DNA of 20,452 nt from Bacteroidota bacterium (GTDB lineage: Bacteria; Bacteroidota; Bacteroidia; NS11-12g; UBA9320), in NCBI GenBank assembly GCA_024638525.1, contig JAHEKB010000011.1, forward strand, positions 1-20,452, given 5' to 3'. A program made the translations under genes and the position numbers. The notes below the pieces were generated by a model. The model was not told the origin of the DNA and searched no databases. It saw only the letters and a list, made by a program, of their open reading frames with translations. Positions within the stretch are counted from its first letter, which is position 1, and the number at the start of each line of letters is the position of its first letter. Shown piece after piece: positions 5,913 to 12,723 of this stretch.

Positions 5913-8900
5913 TAGGGTTGATTAAAAAATTGTTTGACCTTTTGTTCATAATAGGGCCTAAGCTCCGGTGATACCTGATTTATTTGTTCTAGTAATCGGT
6001 TTTTTTCTTTCAAGTATTTCTCGATCTCAGGGGGTATATCCCTCGGGATATCGCGCCCTTCATCTGAACTTCTTTTATTGTCCTGTTCTTGCTCTTTTTC
6101 TGCTTTTTCGTGTTCGCTGAGTTTGATCTCAATATCGTTCAAGCGTTCCATTGTTCTCTGATCCAATCGTTTGTAGTAGAGGTCTTGCTCTAATTCGTCC
6201 ATCATGTCTTGAGTTTTTTCCAAATTACCCAAACTGCCAGCTTCACCGCTTTGCTCTAACTGCCTTTGTAGATCTTTCATTCTCTTGCGAATGGCCGCTT
6301 GTTTTGCCGCTGCTTCTGCAAATTGCTGAGATCCGGGTTTTTCACCCTTTTTCATTCCATTCTTCATTTCTTCCAACTGCTTTGCCAGCTCCTTTTGCAT
6401 TTGTTTTATGCTGTTCATATTTCGCCTACCTTGCTTTTGACTCGCTTCGCCGGGCTTTTGACAATTGGCTTTGGGTTTGCCCTTGCTCTCTGAGGCAGCA
6501 GCCATTTGCTTTTGCATCTGATCCAGACTTTGACTGAGCATCAATGCTAAATTATTGTATCCTGTCATCACCATTTGTTGATGCACAAGAGCGCGATTGG
6601 TATTGCGTTCACCTAGCTCTGCCAAGCCTTTGTCTAGGTTGTTATTTACTCTGGAAAGTTCTTCGTTGATGAAATGCTGAATCTCGATTACCCGCTCACT
6701 TAACGCCAGTAAGGAATCTTCAACTATCCGCGAATCGTCTTTGATGCGCGCCTGTTCTTGTCGCAAATCGACATATTTTGGACTGTAGTTGCGGTTTTCT
6801 TTAAATCCGTATTGCACGTCCTCTTGATCAAAAGACAACTGAATGATATTCTCGAGAATTTGTCTTAGAGCACGATAATCTTCTTCTCTCTGTTCTTCAT
6901 ATGCCTGCTCCATGGCCTCTTGCATTTGCTCAGCCATTTCTTGCAATTTGTCTGCAGCTTCTTTTTGGTCATCGGCTGCCTGCCTGTTTTTTCCTTTCCC
7001 CAATTTAGAGCCCGCCTCACTCATTTTATCCTGAGCTTCTTGCCTCTGGTTTTCTGGTGTCTTTAGATTCTTTGGTGACTTTAGCGCTTGATTCTTCTCA
7101 TTGATTTCTTTTAAATCTTGTTTCAGCTCTTCAGTTCTATTCTCCAATTTTTCTTGTTCTTCTTGGAGTTCGGGATCTTTCTTTTTACTGTTCTCTGTTT
7201 TTTCAGCTAGTTTTTTTTGGTCTTTGGCCAAGTCTTGAAGCTTATTGATGGTCTGCTCGAGTTTCTTTTCCAATTCCAACTCCTTGAACAGTTCAAGCAT
7301 GCGGTCTAGCTCCTTGTTCATTTCCTTCTCAGAGAGTTGAAAATTCTCCATCTCCTTTTGAAGCTGCTCCATTTTACCCTGATCCATTAGTTCTCGGATC
7401 TTTTCCATGAGCTCTTTCATTTCGTCATTCATCACTTCTTCAAAGAGTTCTTGTAGCTTCTCCTGCTTTTCAAGAAGTCTTTCACTCATTGGGCTGAATG
7501 CTTTTTCTTGAAGGTCTTTCTTGAAGTTTTGTTCTATGCTTTGTTTTACCTGCTCTTGTATTTTTTCTTGTTTCTTGAGTAGATCTTCAATTTTCTTTTT
7601 GTCGTTCCAATCCAATTGCTTCTTCTCAGTAAGCATTTTCTCCACGGATTCAATTTCATTTTCCAGATCCTCTGCGCTAGAGCTAGCCGACGATAGTTGT
7701 TCCTTAATCTTTTGGTTCATTTCTTCAGTGAACTCTTCCAATTCTTCAAGGCTCGGCGCTTTGAACAGAGACTCAGTACTTTTTGTTGATTTGGAGCCAT
7801 TTACTCCATCGTTGTCCCAAACTACAAAGTAGTATTTGACTTCATCACCGGCTTGTAATTTGAGATCAGCAAAACTCCACATATGGAAAAAAGGCTGTCT
7901 CTCTTGTCCACTGATGGCAATGTTTATTTTGGCCTCATTGAGTACCTCATTATCGCGACGATGGCTGTAGAAGAAATTCAGCTTACTCAATCCGTGATCA
8001 TCGGCAATTTCTCCCAAGAAATACATAGAATTGATGTTGTTGCTGTCTTCTTCCAGGCTGAACTGAATCTTGGGATAAAGATCTGGAATAACCCTTATGT
8101 GGTAAACCAATGAGTCACCTTCATTTAAATCTTCATTACTGGTGTGAACTTTAAAAGACTGAGATGATTTGAAATTTTTACTGTAAGAATAAAGTCCACC
8201 TGATGTTTCAAGCTTTTTATTTTCCGGTTCAAGTCGTAGTTCATCTACTTTAGCAGTCCTAAATTCCCAATGTATAGCTGTTCCCTCGGGTATGGTAATT
8301 TCTCCCGTACTGTTGAGGTTTTGGTTTTCCCTTTGCAGATAAGTAGGAAATTCCAATATGGCCCTGTAAGACAGTAGACTGGGTTTGTGCAATAGGTCTA
8401 TGGGGTAGTCTTTGCTCCTAAAACCTCCTGCTTCAAAATGCAATGCTTGATCTGCGTTCAGGCCTGGCAATTCAAAACTGTATTCGCCAATCTTGTCTGA
8501 TCTCATCTTGAACTCAGCTCCTTGGATATGCACGTAGACATCCTGTGGAAGTTCATCTCCTTCCAATTTCAGTTTCAATGGGATGGGCTCAAATTCTATA
8601 GCTTTAATTGCAGACGCATCAAATAAAAAACTAAATGGGGCAGGCACTTCAAACTCTTCTTGGAACCTGAGTACTCTCTTTGAACTGTCTTTGAATCCAG
8701 GGGTGATCAACAAAATGGAGAGCAGCCCGAGCGCTGGAAGTAAACCGTATTTAAGGTATTTACCTCTGGTGCTGAAATCGATTGCATTGATGAATGGCAA
8801 GGGTCTCAGTGCCCTTGTTCTCTGTTCTATAGTGGCTTTCAGTAAACTGCTGTCTTGAGATTTAAACTCTTCTTTGAGTTGTAAGGCATTCAGTAATTTG

Positions 8901-9217
8901 TCCTTTACTTGAGGAAAATGATTCCCAATAATTTTAGCGGCCTTTTGATGGTCTAATCTGCGCCTTAAGTTAAAAAGAGCAATCAGGGGCCTTATGATGT
9001 AATAAACTGAAATTCCCAGCAGACCACTTAGGTAAATGAAGAATAGGGTAGCTCTGGTTTGACTGGTAAACCTTCCCAGGTATTCAAGACCGCTGAATAG
9101 TAAAAAAAGGACGACCGAGATTGCAACAGTCAGTATTAGACCTTTTACCACCTCGTTCAAATAGTATTTTTTTATGAATTGGTTAAGCTTTCTCTCCAGA
9201 CTTTGATCTTGCATCAT
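5912..9217 (-). CDS. giant membrane-anchored coiled-coil protein, DUF4175-type
   Basis: The protein has about 1101 residues (ATG 9217; ATG 9214 is equally possible, and the TTG at 9220 is unlikely). There are three hydrophobic helices, about 26-48, 56-79 and 155-173. A stretch of roughly 180-500 is rich in beta-strand-like sequence and likely extracytoplasmic. Then a very long segment, about 500-1060, is dominated by E, K, Q, L and M with heptad-like spacing, so it should form extended coiled coil. The architecture matches the proteins annotated DUF4175 in Bacteroidota, whose role is unknown. The short tail ends in PELRPYYEQKVKQFF. It sits between a SPOR-like membrane protein gene (26-base gap) and a cupin gene (TAATG overlap). 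A role in the cell envelope is inference from topology and neighbours. The coiled-coil composition makes similarity to SMC-like proteins unreliable. Confidence 0.82.
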   Translation of the reverse strand: MMQDQSLERKLNQFIKKYYLNEVVKGLILTVAISVVLFLLFSGLEYLGRFTSQTRATLFFIYLSGLLGISVYYIIRPLIALFNLRRRLDHQKAAKIIGNHFPQVKDKLLNALQLKEEFKSQDSSLLKATIEQRTRALRPLPFINAIDFSTRGKYLKYGLLPALGLLSILLITPGFKDSSKRVLRFQEEFEVPAPFSFLFDASAIKAIEFEPIPLKLKLEGDELPQDVYVHIQGAEFKMRSDKIGEYSFELPGLNADQALHFEAGGFRSKDYPIDLLHKPSLLSYRAILEFPTYLQRENQNLNSTGEITIPEGTAIHWEFRTAKVDELRLEPENKKLETSGGLYSYSKNFKSSQSFKVHTSNEDLNEGDSLVYHIRVIPDLYPKIQFSLEEDSNNINSMYFLGEIADDHGLSKLNFFYSHRRDNEVLNEAKINIAISGQERQPFFHMWSFADLKLQAGDEVKYYFVVWDNDGVNGSKSTKSTESLFKAPSLEELEEFTEEMNQKIKEQLSSASSSAEDLENEIESVEKMLTEKKQLDWNDKKKIEDLLKKQEKIQEQVKQSIEQNFKKDLQEKAFSPMSERLLEKQEKLQELFEEVMNDEMKELMEKIRELMDQGKMEQLQKEMENFQLSEKEMNKELDRMLELFKELELEKKLEQTINKLQDLAKDQKKLAEKTENSKKKDPELQEEQEKLENRTEELKQDLKEINEKNQALKSPKNLKTPENQRQEAQDKMSEAGSKLGKGKNRQAADDQKEAADKLQEMAEQMQEAMEQAYEEQREEDYRALRQILENIIQLSFDQEDVQYGFKENRNYSPKYVDLRQEQARIKDDSRIVEDSLLALSERVIEIQHFINEELSRVNNNLDKGLAELGERNTNRALVHQQMVMTGYNNLALMLSQSLDQMQKQMAAASESKGKPKANCQKPGEASQKQGRRNMNSIKQMQKELAKQLEEMKNGMKKGEKPGSQQFAEAAAKQAAIRKRMKDLQRQLEQSGEAGSLGNLEKTQDMMDELEQDLYYKRLDQRTMERLNDIEIKLSEHEKAEKEQEQDNKRSSDEGRDIPRDIPPEIEKYLKEKNRLLEQINQVSPELRPYYEQKVKQFFNQP

Positions 9218-9243
9218 CAACCTAAATTAAACGCAATTTCGAC

Positions 9244-9768
9244 TTAAAATGTTGCTTGGTCAAGCTGTGAAATAGCCTCTTTAACAGAAGTGATCCTTCC
9301 GTTTATCCTGCCTACAACAAAGCAGCTTCTAAAACCGAGCTTTTTAAGCTCTTGAACAAAATCCTCCGCAGCGGATAATTGATCGAATCTGCCAAGGAGT
9401 ATAAAGTGATGTTCAGCAGAATCAACTTGCCTCAGTTCTATTAAATAATCTCTGTAGTTGTTGAGACTAAATTGTTTAAAGATACCCATTTGAACTTCAA
9501 AAAATACACCCGGAGCTTCAGGGTCAAGTCGTTGAATATCAGATAGGTGATTTTGAATAGTCTCATTGACACCAATGAGCGAATCAATGTAAAATTGTGA
9601 GTTGACCAGCTGTTCCTCCAATGGGCCATTGACTTCTTGCACTTTCTGTAGAGAGGTGATTTTGGCTTCTTTTGATCGGAGTTTCAGATACAGAAAAGCA
9701 TTAAATCCGACACTTGCGATCAACAATATTATCAATACTATGTTCAGCCTGTGCTTCATTGTATCCAT
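9244..9768 (-). CDS. membrane-anchored SPOR-like protein
   Basis: The 174-residue protein has an N-terminal membrane helix (about 7-28, LNIVLIILLIASVGFNAFLY) and a short coiled-coil stalk (about 30-80). Its C-terminal domain has the two halves of a SPOR-like fold: FFEVQMGIF near 90-98, then ILLGRFDQLSAAEDFVQELKKLGF with FVV after it. Canonical SPOR domains bind denuded peptidoglycan at septa or in the periplasm; here the match is to the pattern only and is not proof of binding. Translation may start at ATG 9768 (MDTMKH) or ATG 9759 (MKHRL); the first is kept because the promoter-like element lies 10 bases upstream of it. It is the first gene of the minus-strand operon with the DUF4175-type protein and the cupin, which supports an envelope role. 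Confidence 0.75.
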   Translation of the reverse strand: MDTMKHRLNIVLIILLIASVGFNAFLYLKLRSKEAKITSLQKVQEVNGPLEEQLVNSQFYIDSLIGVNETIQNHLSDIQRLDPEAPGVFFEVQMGIFKQFSLNNYRDYLIELRQVDSAEHHFILLGRFDQLSAAEDFVQELKKLGFRSCFVVGRINGRITSVKEAISQLDQATF

Positions 9769-9778
9769 GCAAGTCGAA

Positions 9779-9786
9779 CAAAGATG
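9779..9786 (-). promoter_or_regulatory. near-match -7 element for the SPOR/DUF4175/cupin operon
   Basis: On the minus strand this is CATCTTTG, one mismatch from TAnnTTTG, 10 bases before ATG 9768. It is the best candidate promoter in the 100-base divergent spacer on this strand. Confidence 0.45.
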
Positions 9787-9856
9787 TAAGAAAATGACAA
9801 TCTATCAAACAATCAGAAAATTAGATAGCACTTACATATGAAGCCTGTTAATATTT

Positions 9857-9864
9857 TATCTTCG
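9857..9864 (+). promoter_or_regulatory. near-match -7 element for the thioredoxin-fold gene
   Basis: TATCTTCG differs from TAnnTTTG at one position and lies 4 bases before the ATG at 9869. This is the same spacing seen at the exact-match leaderless promoters in the window. Confidence 0.5.
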
Positions 9865-9868
9865 TAAG

Positions 9869-10357
9869 ATGAAGAAGATCTTCGCCATAGTATTATGCTG
9901 CACTGCCCTTATGGCGGCAACAGCGCTGAACCAAGGAGAGTTGGAATCCGGCATTCAGTGGTATACCTTTAATGAGGGTTATGCAAAGGCTAATGAAGAA
10001 GGCAAGATTGCAATCATCGACTGCTATACAGATTGGTGCGGTTGGTGCAAGGTGATGGATAAAAAGACCTTTGCTGATCCGGATGTGATCAATAAAATGA
10101 ATGAGAACTTCATTGCCATCAAGTTTAATCCAGAAAGGAAGAACGAGACCTACTTCATCGGCGCGGATACTTTAAGCGGGCCGGAGTTGTTATACGCTCT
10201 GTCCAACAATAAACCCAATGGTTATCCAACGCTCTTCTACTACATTCCTCAGACCAAGAGAATGTTTCAGCAACCCGGTTATCAAGATGTTGCAGAGTTC
10301 AATAAATCCATGGATAATTTGATTGATTATCAAAACAAGATTACAGCGGGGAATTAA
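9869..10357 (+). CDS. exported thioredoxin-fold protein
   Basis: The 162-residue protein has a signal peptide (MKKIFAIVLCCTALMAATA) and a thioredoxin fold with the redox motif WCGWCK (Cys57 and Cys60), preceded by another cysteine in DCYTDW (Cys52). The cis-proline loop appears as GYPTLFYY. The overall pattern, with the redox site preceded by AIIDCYTDWCGWC and followed by KVMDKKTFADP, matches the DsbD C-terminal / thioredoxin_7 group. It is probably periplasmic and acts in disulfide exchange or electron delivery; the partner is not evident. The three cysteines in ten residues could complicate redox behaviour. rlmD begins at the base after its stop codon, so the two are likely co-transcribed, although their functions look unrelated. 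Confidence 0.86.
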   Translation: MKKIFAIVLCCTALMAATALNQGELESGIQWYTFNEGYAKANEEGKIAIIDCYTDWCGWCKVMDKKTFADPDVINKMNENFIAIKFNPERKNETYFIGADTLSGPELLYALSNNKPNGYPTLFYYIPQTKRMFQQPGYQDVAEFNKSMDNLIDYQNKITAGN

Positions 10358-11752
10358 TTGGCTAGACGTGCAAAGCAGCAGTACTTCGAGCGTCTAAGAC
10401 TGCTCGCAGGTGGTGGCGAAGGACACGCTATTGCCAAAGTAGATTCCAAAGTCATTTTTGTAAAATACGGTGCACCCGGTGATCTTGTTGATATCAAGAT
10501 CATAGGCCGTAAAAAGCGCTTTTCCCTTGCCCGGATAGAGAAAATTCATGAGCCATCTCAATATAGAGTTGAGCCGTTTTGTGAGCATTATGGGGTATGC
10601 GGAGGCTGTAAATGGCAACATTTGGACTATGATGAACAATTGAAACTGAAGGATCAATGGGCCAAAGATTGCTTGCAGAGGATTGGCAAGATTGAAATCG
10701 ATGAGTACTTACCCATCCTCGGTGCCGATGCACAGAGATTTTACCGCAATAAAATGGAGTATACCTTTAGCAATAAAAGGTGGCTATATGAAGACGAAAT
10801 TCTGGAAGAATTGCCTCACGGTAATGCACTCGGTTTTCATGCTCCTGGCCGTTTTGACAAAGTGGTGGACATTCAAAAGTGCTGGTTGCAAGACGATGCG
10901 GCCAATGCCATTAGAAATGAGATCAGGGACTATTGTCTATCGCATGAACTAGCATTCTACGACCTGAGATCACACGAAGGCTTGGTGAGAAATTTGATGC
11001 TGAGAAACAGTAGTTCGGGTCATTGGATGATCAGTTTATTCATCACTGAATTCAATAATCAAAGCAAAGCTTTACTTGACCATATCTACGATACATTTTC
11101 ACCCCACAGTTTGAACTATGCCGTCAACACCAAAAAGAACGACAGCATATTTGATCTGGATATCATCAATTATAAAGGCAAAGACCACATCATTGAACGT
11201 CTGCAAGATTTGGATTTTAAGATTCATCCCAAGTCCTTCTTTCAAACCAATAGCAAACAAGCAGACAAATTGTATCAGGTAGCATTGGATATGGCCGGCC
11301 TCAAAGGCGATGAAGTAGTCTATGATTTGTATTGTGGAACAGGAACCATTACGCTAGCTGCTGCAAAGCACGCCCGAAAAGCTATTGGTGTTGAAATCGT
11401 TGATGAAGCGATCGTGCTGGCCAAGGAGAACGCTCAGCTCAATGGTATGGATAATTCAGTTTTTGTGGTAGGGGATATGAAAGACGTCTTTAATGATGAA
11501 TTCTATCAAAATCACGGAGCTCCAGATCTGATTATTACAGACCCTCCGAGGTCTGGCATGCACCCAAAGGTCGTTCAGCAGTTGTTGGAGATCAACTGCC
11601 CGAGAATAGTTTATGTGAGTTGTAATCCGGCAACACAGGCCAGAGACCTTCAAATGCTGTCATCCCATTACAATGCTGTTCGGTCTAGAGCAGTAGACAT
11701 GTTCCCGCAGACTCATCACGTTGAAAATGTGGTCCTATTAGAATTGATCTAG
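10358..11752 (+). CDS. rlmD: 23S rRNA (uracil-C5) methyltransferase RlmD
   Basis: This is a SAM-dependent enzyme of the TrmA/RlmD (COG2265) family, expected to methylate a 23S rRNA uracil (U1939 in E. coli numbering). The 464-residue protein has an N-terminal TRAM-like RNA-binding domain (about 1-60) and the four iron-sulfur cysteines: Cys75, Cys81 and Cys84 in CEHYGVCGGC, and Cys175 in DIQKCWLQ. It has SAM motif DLYCGTGTITL (323-333), TDPPRSG (394-400), catalytic Cys422 in YVSCNPAT and the general-base Glu456 in HHVENVV. No ATG lies near the front; the only sensible start is the TTG at 10358, immediately after the upstream stop (TAATTG). This gives MARRAKQQYFERL, which fits the family N-terminus. 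Which of several paralogous uracil sites is modified cannot be settled here. The stop is 2 bases from the convergent peptidase stop. Confidence 0.93.
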   Translation: MARRAKQQYFERLRLLAGGGEGHAIAKVDSKVIFVKYGAPGDLVDIKIIGRKKRFSLARIEKIHEPSQYRVEPFCEHYGVCGGCKWQHLDYDEQLKLKDQWAKDCLQRIGKIEIDEYLPILGADAQRFYRNKMEYTFSNKRWLYEDEILEELPHGNALGFHAPGRFDKVVDIQKCWLQDDAANAIRNEIRDYCLSHELAFYDLRSHEGLVRNLMLRNSSSGHWMISLFITEFNNQSKALLDHIYDTFSPHSLNYAVNTKKNDSIFDLDIINYKGKDHIIERLQDLDFKIHPKSFFQTNSKQADKLYQVALDMAGLKGDEVVYDLYCGTGTITLAAAKHARKAIGVEIVDEAIVLAKENAQLNGMDNSVFVVGDMKDVFNDEFYQNHGAPDLIITDPPRSGMHPKVVQQLLEINCPRIVYVSCNPATQARDLQMLSSHYNAVRSRAVDMFPQTHHVENVVLLELI

Positions 11753-11754
11753 CT

Positions 11755-12723
11755 TTATTCCATCCTAAAAAGCTGTAGGTTTTCACCTTTGACAGAATGC
11801 CGGTAAGCTCTAAACATTCCAGGAGTATTGAATGACCAAGCCAGATTACCGTATTTATCCAATCCAATCATACCGCCTTCTCCACCTAGGTTCTTGATAT
11901 CTCTAAGAACCGTCGCCATGGCAGAATCCAATTGCTGGCCCTCATAGGTCCAATAGGCGGCCACACTATGGGCAGCTACCGTCCGTATGAAATATTCTCC
12001 CGTGCCTGTACATGAAATTCCAACATTATTATCGTTGGCATAGGTGCCTGCTCCAATGATGGGAGAGTCACCAATTCTGTTCCACTTTTTATTGAACATT
12101 CCTCCGGTAGATGTAGCCGCGGCAATGTGTCCGTTCCTATCCAGTGCAACAGCTCCAACGGTGCCGTGTTTATCCCTCTTTATCTGTTCTTGGATTCGTT
12201 TATACCCCTTTGGGTCATAAAAGTATGCACTGTCTTCCATAGAAAGCCCATAATGCTGCGCTAAAATCTCTGCACCTGCGCCAGCTAGCATGACATGCTT
12301 AGAACTATCCATCACCAATCTTGCGGCTGAAATGGGATTTTTAATTCTTCTGACTCCAGCCACTGCACCGCTGTTCAAGCTGTGCCCATCCATTATGGAA
12401 GCATCCATTTCTTGCTGCGCTTTGCTGTTATAAACCGATCCCCGGCCCGCGTTGAACATGCTGCAATCCTCTAATATATTTAGGCAGGCCTCTACGGCAT
12501 CCACGGCAGATCCACCCCTGCTCAAGATTTCATATCCCGTGTCCATGGCCAGTTTTAAAGTATCGCGATAAGCCTGCGCGCTTGTGCTATCTATTCTGTC
12601 TGCTGTGATATATCCGGCACCGCCGTGAATGATAATTGCAAAGCCTGCTTCATCAACTTCGTTGCTTTGCGGATTGCAGGCACATAATAGACAAGTGGAA
12701 AGGACTATGAGTAGGAACTTCAT
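11755..12723 (-). CDS. iaaA: isoaspartyl peptidase / type-III L-asparaginase, lipoprotein form
   Basis: This is an Ntn-hydrolase that cleaves isoaspartyl dipeptides and usually L-asparagine, after autocleaving into alpha and beta chains. The 322-residue precursor has the nucleophile Thr188 in HGTVGAVALD, the supporting TSTGG (204-208), RIGDSP (216-221) and CTGTGE (238-243). These match plant and E. coli EcAIII/IaaA enzymes rather than glycosylasparaginases. The N-terminus MKFLLIVLSTCLLCAC is a lipoprotein signal with probable lipid-modified Cys16, so the enzyme should be anchored outside the cytoplasm; the E. coli homologue is cytoplasmic. Its ATG overlaps the stop of the upstream metalloprotease gene (ATGA), so translation is probably coupled. 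Scavenging of damaged or digested peptides downstream of that protease is a reasonable inference. Confidence 0.93.
   Translation of the reverse strand: MKFLLIVLSTCLLCACNPQSNEVDEAGFAIIIHGGAGYITADRIDSTSAQAYRDTLKLAMDTGYEILSRGGSAVDAVEACLNILEDCSMFNAGRGSVYNSKAQQEMDASIMDGHSLNSGAVAGVRRIKNPISAARLVMDSSKHVMLAGAGAEILAQHYGLSMEDSAYFYDPKGYKRIQEQIKRDKHGTVGAVALDRNGHIAAATSTGGMFNKKWNRIGDSPIIGAGTYANDNNVGISCTGTGEYFIRTVAAHSVAAYWTYEGQQLDSAMATVLRDIKNLGGEGGMIGLDKYGNLAWSFNTPGMFRAYRHSVKGENLQLFRME

Noticed and set aside
6151..6537. Opposite-strand reading frame of 128 codons over the DUF4175-type gene, with further frames at 7521-7832 and 8583-8858
   Set aside because: They are antisense to a low-complexity coiled-coil coding region, have skewed F/S/L composition, and no promoter or recognisable domain; they are composition shadows.
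5912..9217. SMC-like or RecN-like ATPase call for the long coiled-coil protein
   Set aside because: No Walker A, Walker B or signature motifs are visible, and there are three membrane helices at the N-terminus.
11755..12723. Glycosylasparaginase identity for the Ntn-hydrolase
   Set aside because: The GTVGAVALD, TSTGG and CTGTGE motifs match the EcAIII/plant isoaspartyl peptidase group; glycosylasparaginases carry a different residue set around the nucleophile.
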